DNA of 64,000 nucleotides, taken from JBMOJK01 sp049315825. Its GTDB lineage: Bacteria; Patescibacteriota; Gracilibacteria; BD1-5; UBA2023. Below the pieces are notes generated by a model. It was not told the origin of the DNA. It made no database searches and saw nothing but the letters and a program-made list of their open reading frames with translations. Positions 32,001 through 41,658 of this stretch are shown here, in pieces; within the stretch, counting starts at the first letter, position 1, and each line of letters begins with the position of its first letter. A program made the translations under genes and the position numbers. Location of the stretch: positions 62,001 to 126,000 of the forward strand of contig JBMOJK010000002.1 of the NCBI GenBank assembly GCA_049315825.1. The letters run 5' to 3'.

Positions 32001-33065
32001 ACAGGCGACGAAGCCCGAGCACGTCTCACCCTCCTCTCTCCTCAGTACGCAGCGGACTCTGAAGCTCCGAACATCACACTCAGTCAATCAATTCGAGTAC
32101 CCGTGTACCTTACACAGACACTCGATATGAACGACTACACAGATGATGTCTCTGGTGTAAAGGATATATACTTTGATACTGATCTCACGAAGGATTCCGA
32201 CAACGACGGAAACAAAGAAAACGATCACGACTCAGATACGACTGGTAACATCATCCACAAAACTGATCGCCTAGGAGTATTTGAGATTGGACCAAGTTCC
32301 AAGATCGAAAATCGACCAATTCGAATTTGGACAGCGGACGAGAACAACAATGTAAGCTTCCGCAATGTAACACTCAGCGTGTACGCTCCAGTGCCAAATA
32401 TTACATCATCAAGTGGGACGATCATCACAGGTTCGCTCGATGAAACACTCACCGGTGAACCCGTAGATCTTCTGAGATATCGCAATGGTGCAATCACTCA
32501 CATCGGAAAAGAATCTCCCACGAACACAGGATCATTCACTACTTCACTCACAACGGGAAGCGGCGTAGTTCTCAAGTTTGGAACGGGAACACTTGCCACA
32601 ATCGACGAGTTTAGTGGACTCATCGAACCGAAGATTGCAGGACTTAATATCACGGTTGAACCCGCAAGCAAGGATACTCCGATGAATATCTTCCTTCGTA
32701 ATCAAAGCGGGTCAGTACTCTATCGAGAATCATTCGGACTCTCAAAATCCACCTCTATAGAATCCGTCAGCACCCTCTCACAGGTAAAAAATAACGGGAT
32801 CGGTATTATCACCTCAGACAACACTCTCTTCGTTCGTAATAGTCCAAATGCCACGAGCCTTCCTGGTGGCGGATACATCACGACAAGTGCTCGTAAGGCG
32901 GTTGCCGGTATTTCACAAGATGGAAATATTTACCTCATCGCATCCGATCATAGACTCACCTACCGCGCTGAGGGCGGACGTGTCATTATCGAACTTCGAG
33001 ATGGAAGCAATACGATCATCGCCTCATTCATCTACAATATCCATGCCGAATTCATCATGAAATAG
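20052..33065 (+). CDS. giant secreted multidomain surface protein (about 4,337 aa), six UGA-Gly codons
   Basis: One frame runs 13 kb from ATG 20052 to TAG 33063; only TGA at 20664, 21822, 22419, 26049, 28758 and 30264 interrupts it. Signal peptide in the first 37 residues (SLSAFLIFTIFFVQTVQF). Features by residue: calcium-loop repeats near 985 (DANKDGIPDWQMDANKNG); Ig-like invasin-type domains near 1255, 1360 and 1460; FG-GAP-like loops near 1950, 2000, 2060 and 2415 (TNGDGYDDIVVF, DGYTDIVMV); a conserved-repeat (DUF11-like) domain near 2250; Cys/Gly-rich 2680-2840; a Pro-rich LPNLPNLPNLP spacer near 3270; a coiled coil near 3430-3560; a calcium-rich acidic loop near 4050. No transmembrane anchor is clear at the C-terminus. 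A role in adhesion to a partner cell is inferred. Confidence 0.85.
29856..29891 (+). repeat. nine-base tandem repeat coding LPN
   Basis: Four consecutive CTTCCAAAC-type units (the last one CTTCCAACT), coding Leu-Pro-Asn repeats in the proline-rich spacer of the giant protein. Confidence 0.8.
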
Positions 33066-33675
33066 CCTCCTGCTCCAGACGATCGAAAATCCTGGTCTCG
33101 TTGTACTCTTCGAAAGCACAACGAGACACATAATCGCCCAAGAGTACCTCTCGATCAAAGGCCATGAATTCGATCTTCTACTCGAAAGTCTCGAAGCATT
33201 TCTCAGTAAATATCACACCTCTACCAAAGACCTTGAAAACATCGTAGTAGTCAATGGTCCCGCAAGCTTCACGGGCGGTCGCATCGTAAGTCTTACGGCA
33301 AATACGCTTGCGCTTGCCAACGGAACAAAGCTCTTCCCGATTGATTATTTTGAGTACTGTCATCTCTCGGGCAGATCATATCCTATGCTTCTGGAGGCCA
33401 ATAAGTGAGAGTGTATTCTCAAGCAAGATTCAGACACACAGATGCAGCTCATCCCAATTGAGAGTATCCAAAGTGGCGACTATACTGGCTTTGTGACACT
33501 TCCTGACTTTGCGGAGCGCAAAATTCGTGTACAATCTCCCGCAAGTACGGATCTCCTCATTCAAACTGTCGAACTTACTCATCCAAGCTCACAGATCGAA
33601 ACCATCTATCTGAAGCGTCCCAACATTACCTTTTCAAACAAACACCATGGTACCCCAGGATCTTCACATTCATAA
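33043..33675 (+). CDS. tsaB: TsaB-like protein of t6A biosynthesis, two UGA-Gly codons
   Basis: A 210-residue ASKHA-fold protein. The block VVVNGPASFTGGRIVSLTAN matches the TsaB signature (GPGSFTGLRIG). TsaB is the scaffold partner of TsaD in making threonylcarbamoyl-A37 in tRNA. The start ATG 33043 lies inside the end of the giant gene (23-base overlap), and its sixth codon is TGA (33058); a second TGA (33406) follows EANK. The 3' end overlaps the PH-domain gene by 29 bases. The N-terminal strands are less conserved than usual. The same window has mtaB, whose product acts on t6A. Confidence 0.75.
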
Positions 33676-34186
33676 CCTTCGGGTTGGAGAAGAAATTCAA
33701 TACGTACTCCATCGTCACTGGATTACACTCGTGTACACAGGAGGTTATATATTCCTTATGCTCTTGATTGCACTTTCTGTGCTCGCATTCAAGTCATATG
33801 TGACCACGATCCTTCCTGCATCGCTCATTTCACTCCTTATAGTTGGATTTGTGATGGTCTTCACACTCTTCATCTATGTGTATTGGGTCGACAACGAACT
33901 CGACTTCTTCATCGTTACCAACGAGCGCATCATCGGTATCGAGCAACTCTCATTCCTCAATCGTACCGTCCGAGAATGTTCACTCGATCAGGTCCAAGAG
34001 ATCAACGGAGAAGCTCGCGGCCTCATGGAAAACCTCCTCAACTTCGGAAAAGTCACCATCCGAACCGCCTCGGAAACCTCCGAATTCAACATGATGCTCG
34101 CCCCTGATCCGATCGAACATGCTCGTATCATCCTCAACATCATTCAGGAATATAAAGGGACGCATAGAGAACGCATGAAGGTATAA
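33647..34186 (+). CDS. bacterial PH-domain (YdbT/DUF304-type) membrane protein
   Basis: A 179-residue protein. A short N-terminal segment (RVGEEIQYVLHRHW) is followed by two transmembrane helices (about residues 28-50 and 60-84), then a bPH_2 domain with the typical LDFFIVTNERIIGIEQLSFLNR, ECSLDQVQEI and FGKVTIRTAS signatures. Family members are small membrane proteins of unknown function. The gene overlaps tsaB by 29 bases, suggesting coupled translation. TAA stop before a strong terminator. Confidence 0.85.
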   Translation: MVPQDLHIHNLRVGEEIQYVLHRHWITLVYTGGYIFLMLLIALSVLAFKSYVTTILPASLISLLIVGFVMVFTLFIYVYWVDNELDFFIVTNERIIGIEQLSFLNRTVRECSLDQVQEINGEARGLMENLLNFGKVTIRTASETSEFNMMLAPDPIEHARIILNIIQEYKGTHRERMKV

Positions 34187-34187
34187 T

Positions 34188-34217
34188 AAAATCCCCCGCT
34201 TTAAGCGGGGGATTTTT
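34188..34217. terminator. bidirectional terminator
   Basis: AAAATCCCCCGCTT / AAGCGGGGGATTTT; ends the giant gene-tsaB-PH transcript. Confidence 0.8.
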
Positions 34218-34243
34218 AATGGGATGACAATATTTCGAAAACA

Positions 34244-34265
34244 CAAAAAAATCCCCTTTCGGGGA
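34244..34265 (-). terminator. terminator directly after a TGA stop
   Basis: On the minus strand TCCCC-GAAA-GGGGA is followed by seven T and begins six bases after the TGA of the 34269-35822 gene. Confidence 0.8.
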
Positions 34266-34268
34266 AAA

Positions 34269-35822
34269 TCATCTACTATTTGCAATATCTCTGATTTTGG
34301 CAGCGATCTCGTTCAAAGATTGTTTTTTTGATGCGATTTTCTCTTCAATTGCATCAATCGTACTCTTTATACTGTCGCGAATTTCGTAATATTTTGGGCC
34401 CATACGAATACTTTCGTATTTGCTCCACTTATCCGAAACCACGCCTTTGTCATGCTCAATAGATTCCTGAAGGCGATCATATTTTTCACGCAGACCTTGA
34501 AGTACAGAATTTCTTCTCATTTCAAATTCCCTATGACGCGCTTCATAAAATCTATCTTGCACTATTTTTAGACGATCAAAACACCCACTGAGCTTATCGA
34601 ACAGTTCATTTCGTTGATCTTTTTTTAATTGAGAAATTTTTATATCTTCTCGAAAAGAAAAAAGTGACTCACGAAGTTGTTTGAAATCACTCGATTCACT
34701 CACTGAGAAATTCGAAAGCGCACTAAATAGTCGTGTATAGTTATTTTTACACTCTGCAGCGTATCGCTCACGATTTGCATCCTGGCGTTGAATTAATATT
34801 GTAAAACACTGATCAATACGAGATAGAAATCCTGCACGATCCTCTTTTTTGAGTGTTTTTTCTCGGATGAGATCACGTACCTTTTTAAAAGTATCTCTCG
34901 CATCATTCCATTGATCAGAACTACGAGCTAAGCGCTCACAATCACGAATCTGTGGATCAAGCAAAACTATACTCTGCCTGCAATTACGTTCAAATTGTTC
35001 ATTTGCCTCCGTTTGTCTTTGTGATAATCGATCAAATACAGCATTGAGTTGACCCCGAAGAATGTCACGTGATTCTCTTGCAAGATCTGCCGATTGCATA
35101 CGATTTTGCAGTTCTTTGAGAGATTCTCGTGTCTTTTTCCACTCGGTCGTCGATGCCACAATTGATGCTAAGTTTTTGATATCTCGCTCAAATGCGAGCC
35201 GTACTTCGTTTTGCTGTTTTTGTCGGTTTTGCTTGTCCTTTTCTCGAATCTCTTTCAATCTTGTAAATATCCAATCAAGACGTTCGCGAAATGTTCTGAA
35301 TGCTTCGGGAGAAATTTGTTCACGCCAAGCATTTCCTGTAGTACTTCCAAATTTTCCCCGAGCCTCCTTAATTCGTCTAGAGAAGATAACTGCAACTTCC
35401 CATATTCTATCCACTTCTGAAATTTGGTACGACCACACCTGTTGACAGCGTGTTCTTGTTTCGAGCCTTTCTATCTCTGATTCAAGAATATTGGTATGAA
35501 GTTGACTATATTTTCTTGTAATAGCCTTCTGTGCACCACGTGAGAGCTTCTCTTGAGCTTCTTTGCTATCAATACGTGAAAACTCTGGCATGATGGGACT
35601 TAATTCCAGATCCCACATGATATGATCATGTGGTGGCAGAGTGAGCTTATCTCGTTTTTTTAAATTCCATTTCTGGTGAACTTCATCAACAAAACCCTTT
35701 GTAAAATTACTGCTTCGAACAATATATAAGTTAATTTTTGTACCATCATCTATGGGATCAAACAAAAACAGTGATTTCTCATTTATTTTTGGATCATTCC
35801 CCCAATAAAAACACCTTTCCAC
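34269..35822 (-). CDS. large coiled-coil protein with Shine-Dalgarno and TGA stop
   Basis: A 517-residue protein. The N-terminal 75 residues form a compact globular start (MERCFYWGNDPKINEKS). From about residue 90 it is almost entirely charged coiled coil with recurring units of about 75-80 residues around Arg/Glu/Leu/Phe (RGQLNAVFDRLSQRQ, LSRIDQCFTILIQRQ, FDKLSGCFDRLKIVQ), which look like DUF349-type helical repeats. Start GTG 35822 lies six bases after AAGGGAGAG. The frame ends at TGA, adjacent to a terminator, and has no internal TGA. Twenty-three bases downstream of 35846-36406: an operon. Donor with the standard code is inferred. Confidence 0.7.
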   Translation of the reverse strand: MERCFYWGNDPKINEKSLFLFDPIDDGTKINLYIVRSSNFTKGFVDEVHQKWNLKKRDKLTLPPHDHIMWDLELSPIMPEFSRIDSKEAQEKLSRGAQKAITRKYSQLHTNILESEIERLETRTRCQQVWSYQISEVDRIWEVAVIFSRRIKEARGKFGSTTGNAWREQISPEAFRTFRERLDWIFTRLKEIREKDKQNRQKQQNEVRLAFERDIKNLASIVASTTEWKKTRESLKELQNRMQSADLARESRDILRGQLNAVFDRLSQRQTEANEQFERNCRQSIVLLDPQIRDCERLARSSDQWNDARDTFKKVRDLIREKTLKKEDRAGFLSRIDQCFTILIQRQDANRERYAAECKNNYTRLFSALSNFSVSESSDFKQLRESLFSFREDIKISQLKKDQRNELFDKLSGCFDRLKIVQDRFYEARHREFEMRRNSVLQGLREKYDRLQESIEHDKGVVSDKWSKYESIRMGPKYYEIRDSIKSTIDAIEEKIASKKQSLNEIAAKIRDIANSR

Positions 35823-35845
35823 TTTAAACTCTCCCTTCGATAAAA

Positions 35846-36406
35846 TTAGATATCGTAATAGTGATCAAGAAAATCATAATCGTCCATTTGCTCTGCTGTT
35901 AGTCCTTCGCTATTCAGCGCTTCTATCCATAGATCATTTGGATCATCTGCGCCTAAACACTTCTCAAACGCCTTGTAAATCTGCCTCCAAAATGAAACAT
36001 TCCCATAATTAGAGAAACCCATTCCAAACTCCAATATTTCAGACATCAGTTGCGAAGATTCCCAAAAAAGACGACTCTGGGATTTGTCAGAAAACTCTGG
36101 AACAAGACGTTCATCAGAGAGTGGTCCGCCATGTTCCCAAAAAAACGTATTGAGTTCGCGCTCTCCGGCCATAGTTGGCGGATAAGTAAGCATAATCTCG
36201 ATAAACTTCCGAAGCTTTGGAATTCTTTCGGTTTCTTGTAGAAACGGGATAAATTTCAAAAGATGCTCACGAATAATAGGTTTATATACTACGTATTCTG
36301 CAAGCACCTGTGCAACTTCAGGTTTTGTGGCAAGCAGGTGATTGAACTGTTCGCCGTATATCGGATCAGAAGAAATACTTTCAAGATCCTTTGATTGTTG
36401 AGTCAT
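35846..36406 (-). CDS. hypothetical protein, first gene of a two-gene cassette
   Basis: A 186-residue soluble, acidic protein with many Phe, Trp and Tyr residues and no signal or membrane segment. I do not recognise the family. A GGAG six bases before ATG 36406 is a clear Shine-Dalgarno, unlike most genes here. TAA stop. The coiled-coil gene follows in the same direction after 23 bases. The pair is bounded by a terminator on one side and an AT-rich intergenic stretch on the other. Confidence 0.65.
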   Translation of the reverse strand: MTQQSKDLESISSDPIYGEQFNHLLATKPEVAQVLAEYVVYKPIIREHLLKFIPFLQETERIPKLRKFIEIMLTYPPTMAGERELNTFFWEHGGPLSDERLVPEFSDKSQSRLFWESSQLMSEILEFGMGFSNYGNVSFWRQIYKAFEKCLGADDPNDLWIEALNSEGLTAEQMDDYDFLDHYYDI

Positions 36407-36634
36407 GCTATCTCCAGAAAAGATTTCGAAAATACCTATGTATCATAAGTTCGACGCAAGGACTTGCAAATATTTGTTAACGAACTCTCGGAAGAATCCG
36501 ACAAAATATGCATAATTACAAATTATATTTTGTCAAAGCTCTACCGGCTCAAAAAGCCTCAAAATTACATTTCATCCTCGAAAATTAATAAATTATTAAT
36601 AATTGTTCGTACACTGTCGCAAATCCTCCTCAAC

Positions 36635-37249
36635 ATGTACATAGCAACCGTTATTCGCCCTGATACCAGCCACCCCGTTGTGGCAAACGTAAAAACTGTT
36701 TCTGACTATGGTGGCAAGATCATTGATCTCGTCAAACTCACACCCGAACAACAGATTGCCTGCAGGAAAAGCATGGAGAAACTTATCAAGCTCTCACCCA
36801 CATTCAAGTGAATGAATGCCGAACTACTGCAACAGTCCATCCTTGATGGAAGCATTCCAGTGCGTGAGATCCCTGCTGGGAGAGTGGTTATTCGAGAATG
36901 AGATGGAGATTGTAATAATTTTTTTGTTCTTGCGTACGGAACACTTCTCGTTTCTCAGCAAAAAGAAGTTATCGCCGTGCTTGATAAAATAGGCTCATTT
37001 TGAACCATGGGATATCTACACAATTCCACCCGAAATAGTACTATTCTTACCAAGACGAAGGCTGTTATTCTTGAACTTCGCAGAGAATTCGTCGAAAAAA
37101 CACTTCCACCAACAGAACAAATAAAGCTCCTCAAAAATATCGCCATAGAAACCAGTGCACTGGTCGTAAGTAACAATGAACGTCTGCGTGCTCAAGCAGA
37201 AGAAAAGCGGGATCTTATACGAAAGCGCATCACTACACTCGGTGTTTAG
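36635..37249 (+). CDS. orphan cyclic-nucleotide-binding domain protein, three UGA-Gly codons
   Basis: A 204-residue protein. Residues about 60-150 have the cNMP-binding fold pattern: REIPAGRVVIRE-G-DGDCNNFFVLAYGTLLV, then KIGSF-G-TMGYL and TKTKAVILELRREFV. TGA at 36809, 36899 and 37001 replaces glycines, two of them at standard positions of this fold (REGD; GxFGE-like). No DNA-binding helix-turn-helix follows; the C-terminus is helical. The canonical phosphate-binding RxA arginine is not obvious, so ligand binding needs proof. A class III cyclase lies at 48521. A cAMP reader role is inferred. Start ATG 36635 chosen as the first in-frame ATG past the AT-rich leader. Confidence 0.72.
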
Positions 37250-37253
37250 ACAC

Positions 37254-37280
37254 AAAAAAGAGAGCCTCGGCTCTCTTTTC
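37254..37280. terminator. terminator between convergent genes
   Basis: AAAGAGAGCC / GGCTCTCTTT hairpin with a short loop, between the cNMP-binding gene and trxA. Confidence 0.75.
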
Positions 37281-37281
37281 A

Positions 37282-37596
37282 TTATGCATGCTTTGCGAGC
37301 ATGGCTTCGAGTTCAGCAACTTCGCGAGTTCCGACTACCTTGTCTACCATCTTTCCATCCTTGAAGAGGATCATGGTTGGGATAGACATAATCCCGAATG
37401 CTGCAGCTGTATCGTTGTTGGCATCAACATCGATCTTCATGATCTTTGCAGTTCCTTCTGACTTAGCAGAGAGTTCTTCGAGACGTGGGAGCATTGCCTT
37501 GCAAGGTCCACACCATTCAGCCCAGAAGTCTACGAGGACAAGTCCTGTCTGAGTATCTGCGGCAAAAGTAGCGTCGGTTGTATGTGCGACTGACAT
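37282..37596 (-). CDS. trxA: thioredoxin
   Basis: A 104-residue thioredoxin with active site WAEWCGPCKAM at residues 24-34 and cis-Pro in SIPTMILFKDGK. It reduces protein disulfides in the cytoplasm, using thioredoxin reductase (trxB at 54833). The ATG lies 17 bases after the stop of mtaB, so the two form an operon. No in-frame TGA. Confidence 0.95.
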   Translation of the reverse strand: MSVAHTTDATFAADTQTGLVLVDFWAEWCGPCKAMLPRLEELSAKSEGTAKIMKIDVDANNDTAAAFGIMSIPTMILFKDGKMVDKVVGTREVAELEAMLAKHA

Positions 37597-37613
37597 AGTT
37601 GTATGTTTAAAAA

Positions 37614-38960
37614 TTAACCGTTAATTGTATCTTCGAAGGATTTTTTTGCAATTGTATTATCGGACTTTTGCTGTAGACGGAAGTGATATATACCGCGCAC
37701 TATCTCTCCACGAGCGAATTTCACACCTGTATCTGGGGTGAAATTTTCCGCATCTGCATCGATATAGTTCTCGCTCCAGCCTCGAAATTCAGTCGCCTTC
37801 GGATTTCATTCGAGTAGCACCTCAAATCTCTTCCCATCACTCGCTCTGAGGAATGCTTCTTTTGCGGTTTCTCAGGCCTTCATGAGCACATCGAGCCGAT
37901 CGAGCTTCGTGCGCTCTGGGATCTGATTTGGGAAATTCCCAGCTGGGACATGGTATTTATCGACATGCGCTGAGAATGGAAATGCATGCAGCTGAGTAAT
38001 CCCGAATTGTTCAACGAGCGAGAGTGTATCAGCAAAATCCAACTCTGTCTCCCCAGGAAATCCGACGATCAGATCCGCTCCGATCTGAATACGAACACCA
38101 TCTTCACGCTCTAGTTCGACAAGTTTCGACAGTCGATCAAGCAATCATTCTCGGTTGTAGTGGCGGTTCATTGCCTTGAGGATGTTATCCGAACCCGACT
38201 GTACTGAAAGATGGACGTACGCGTGAAGGCGCTTGAGTTTGAATCGCTCAAGCAGCTCATCAGATACAAACTCTACCCCCAGACTTGAGATACGAAGTCG
38301 CGGAATGGTCGTTTGAGCCAGAATAAGATCGATGAGTTCGATGAGTTTCGAAGCTCGAAAATCATTCGAGCTCGCAGCGCCCCAGGCGCCAAGATTCGTC
38401 CCGGTAAGCACCACTTCTTTCCCGCCTTCGGCTTCGTATTCTCGGATCTCAGCCAAGATCGACTCTGCATCGCGGGTCTTGTGCCGACCACGTGCCTGGA
38501 GCGTGAGACAAAATGTACAGAAATTATCGCATCCAGTCTGGATCACGAGGTGCTTGCGAGTATAGAGTTTCTCGCTTGTGGCGCGCTTTTTGAAAGCTGC
38601 AATCTTCGACTGCATATCTGCCTTGGTTGTTGGAAGATTCTTGCGTGCATCTGTGTCTTCTGGATCTTCGCCCAGGAGTACGATCTGGTCTTTGTATGCG
38701 GCAAGTTCGCTGTATTGTTCATAGAATGCCTCGTCGATCTTCCCGCCTCGGATCGATCCACATCCAGTGAGAAATATCTTCTCACCTTCGCCAAGACCGG
38801 TGATCGAACGCTTTACGAACTTCACCCACTTGGCCTTTGCCTGGTCGGTCACCACGCACGATGCAACAAATACCCCCTTTGCTCACTGAAGCGAAGGATG
38901 GGATTCCCATTTCTCGGAGAAGTATTTGTTGGTTTTACAGCCAAAAATCTTGGTTTTCAT
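37614..38960 (-). CDS. mtaB: MtaB-type radical SAM tRNA methylthiotransferase, four UGA-Gly codons
   Basis: A 448-residue protein. The N-terminal UPF0004 domain has cysteines in FGCKTN, ASCVVTDQAK and TGCGS. The radical SAM domain carries CDNFCTFC (Cx3Cx2C), and a C-terminal TRAM-like region follows. MtaB adds methylthio to t6A37 of tRNA; MiaB acts on i6A. The GCKTN and SCVVTD blocks fit MtaB. TGA codons at 38883, 38145, 37872 and 37806; the one at 38145 gives RE-G-LLDRL in the conserved post-SAM helix. Operon with trxA. Substrate choice between the MiaB-family members is inferred from motif style. Confidence 0.85.
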
Positions 38961-39040
38961 GCCGTGCAGAGTATAGAAAGTAGTTCGAGTGTAAAGCTTT
39001 GAACCCCACCAAAATGGTCAATATTTCCCAAAAAACAAGA

Positions 39041-39096
39041 AAATCCCGCATACAAGCGGGATTTCGAGACAAAAAAATGACCCCGCAGTGCGGGGT
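39041..39096. terminator. two hairpins in tandem
   Basis: AAATCCCGC / GCGGGATTT (39041-39064), then ACCCCGCA / TGCGGGGT (39080-39096), each with flanking A or T runs. They separate mtaB from the weak ORF at 39099. Confidence 0.6.
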
Positions 39097-39098
39097 AT

Positions 39099-39251
39099 TT
39101 ATAGTATCTGTTGGTCTTGGTAGACGAACCAGATGCTGATAAGACTCTTGTAGTCATCCTGAGAGAAACCGAAGTTTCATATTTGAATGGAGACCATCAA
39201 GTAGGGTGAGTTTGTCAAAGACTCTACGATCCGAAGACCGGCTCACTTCAC
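39099..39251 (-). CDS. possible small recoded ORF
   Basis: Up to 50 codons between an upstream TAA and a TAA at 39099, with two in-frame TGA. The best-looking part reads NFGFSQDDYKSLISIWFVY. The start could be GTG 39251 or ATG 39197 (32 residues). It ends next to two hairpins. It may be the remnant of a longer gene; coding is uncertain. The stretch from here to argS (39800) otherwise shows no supported gene: it is AT-rich from 39550, and a 60-codon minus-strand ORF at 39369-39551 has no support. Confidence 0.25.
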
Positions 39252-39800
39252 TTGGGCAGGAATTTATATACTGGCATCTTTGCCTTTCCAGTTTTTTTAT
39301 TATTTTTGTAGTGGAAAGCGAGGCTATCCTGGATCTTTACTATAAAGCTACAAGATACCATCGCTTTCCTATTGGTAAGGTCTTTTGGTTTTTATTTCGC
39401 AAGACGTTTTGATTTTGATTTTTAATGGAGGCGCGCGGGTGACTAACCGGTTGCCATTCTGATGAAGTGAGACTGATTTAATGAACGTCTGATACAGAGA
39501 AGTAATTTTGCTTCCTGCTTCAGGTACATATCCATAATAGCCCATAACCAAAAAGCGTGCGACTATTGAGATCTTGCATAATTGTATTTCTATGTCATTA
39601 AATAATAATAAACCATACTTTTCCCCACTGTTATGAGGAAACGACGAAATAAATTTAAAAGTGTAATTTCTTTATAAAAAACACCAAAAACACTGAATTT
39701 TGAGCACTATTGATCAAAAAAATAATACTATTTGCTCTTGATCAGTAAGCCAAAATCTATACTATGCATACGATCTTTTTTCGACATTTTTAGACAAAAT

Positions 39801-41570
39801 ATGTACATTTTGCAGTCCATACTACAAGATATTGTGAAAAACTCCTTCGGAGCACATATCGATACAACCTACCTTTCGTTTGATCAGCCTCCGAAGCCCG
39901 AGCTTGGAGACGTGGCGATCAACGTTTTTGGATTGTCAAAAACTCTGCGCGAAGCTCCGAATACTATTTCAACGAAGCTCGCAGAAGCTATTTCTACTGA
40001 TGCACGATTTACTTCTGCGGTTGGAATGGGTGGATACGTGAACGTAAAACTTGGTGGAGAGCTCGGAAAAACACTCCTAAAGTCACTCACAACACAAAAG
40101 CATCCCACAAACAACGAGACAATTATCGTAGATTACATTGGCGCAAATGCCGGGAAGCCACTTCATATAGGACATATTTGTACTCCTTCTGTCGGTCAGG
40201 CGCTCATCGGTGCACATGAATACCTCGGATACAACGTGATCTGAGACTCACACTTCGGTGACTGGGGAGGGATTTTTGGGAAGCTTATTTGGGCGTATAA
40301 GAATGGAGTTGGCTCGCCAACTCCCGAGGCACACAATGAGGCAATCAAAGAAAAATGAGCCTACTATCTCGTAGAACTCTATCAAGCAGTTACAAAACTC
40401 ATTGAAAGTAACGAAGATGACTCAGTAGACACAGCTTGTCGTATTGAGTCAAAGATGCTCTCAGAAGGGAATCCTGAGTCCGTAGAGCTCTGGAGATGGT
40501 TCACTGAAATCTCGATTGCCGCAGTTGATCGACAGATGTCAGCTCTCAATGTACATGCCAAATACAATATTGGTGAGAGTTTCTATGAAGGACTCGCCCT
40601 TCCTCGTCCAAACGGAGAAGACTATCCAGATCTCCAGTTCGACATGAAGGCAATCGTGAAGGAACTCGTAGAAAAAGGAGTTGCCACGCAAAATGAGGAT
40701 GGATCAGTTGGGGTGGTTTTTGCAGAAGAAACCAAGATCCCTTCGTGCGTACTTCAAAAGAAAGACGGAACTGGGCTCTATCTCACTTCAGATCTTGCTG
40801 CGATCAAATATCGACTCACAAATGGTTGGAATCCATCAAAGATCCTCTACTGTATCGATATCAGACAACAGCTCCACATGCGACAGGCATTTGCGATCGC
40901 ACAAGCGGCGTGGCCAGAGCTCACGAAAGACGTGGCACTCTTCCACGCATTCAATGGATTCGTAAAGCTCAAGGAAGGAGCTATGTCGACACGACATGGG
41001 ACAGTCATCTTCCTCGACAAACTTCTCGAAGAAGGCTTCTCTCGCACCAAAACCATCATCGAAGAAAAGGGTTCTCATCTCGCAGATGAAGACATCCAGG
41101 CGATCGCCGTTGGTGCAATCAAGTACTCGTATCTCATGCAGGATCGAGAAAAAGATGTGGTCTTTGACTGGGATAAGGCACTTAATTTTGAGGGGCATTC
41201 AGGACCATACATCCAATATGCCTATGTTCGTGCAACCAAAATCCTCGACAAAGCCCGCGAAGCTGGGCTCAGTTGGGATACGCTTTCGCCAGTAGAAATG
41301 AGTGAATACGATCGACTCCTACTCATGAAACTCGCCCGATTCGAGGAAAATGTACGTGCGGTTGCCGAGAAATACAAGCCACACTTCATCGCAATCTACG
41401 CCTACGAACTCGCAACACTCTTCTCTTCGTTCTACGTTCATTCTCCAAAACTTCTCGAAGAATCCAACACTGAACTCCAAGCCTTCCGCCTTGCGCTCGT
41501 CGAAAAAACGATCGAAACCCTGAAATCTTCTTTCGACATCCTCGCCATAGGTATGCCGAAAGAAATGTAG
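39801..41570 (+). CDS. argS: arginyl-tRNA synthetase, two UGA-Gly codons
   Basis: A 589-residue class I synthetase that charges tRNA-Arg. The N-terminal Add-1 domain is followed by the HIGH motif in GKPLHIGHICTPSVGQAL (about residue 120). TGA at 40242 then gives NVI-G-DSHFGDWGG, the conserved GDWG block. A second TGA (40356) follows IKEK. The KMSKS equivalent is GAMSTRHG, with the S-T/R-H-G form common in ArgRS. The C-terminal anticodon domain has LARFEENVRAVAEKYKP. Start ATG 39801 rather than 39732 fits the length of the family N-domain. This is a core gene carrying UGA at catalytic-domain glycines. Confidence 0.95.
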
Positions 41571-41616
41571 CACCTCTTTGTACTACGAGCCCCGAAGTAC
41601 ATACACGACTTACAAT

Positions 41617-41648
41617 AAAATCCTCCAGCATATGTGTTGGAGGATTTT
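41617..41648. terminator. bidirectional terminator
   Basis: AAAATCCTCCA / TGGAGGATTTT around a ten-base loop, between argS and the convergent hydrolase gene. Confidence 0.8.
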
Positions 41649-41658
41649 ATTACGCCTA

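Noticed and set aside
39369..39551. minus-strand ORF of 60 codons
   Set aside because: No recognisable motif, poor context, and no terminator or promoter relation; left uncalled.
40242..40244. UGA as selenocysteine or tryptophan
   Set aside because: Positions align to glycine, UGG is used for Trp, and there is no stem-loop pattern after the TGA sites.
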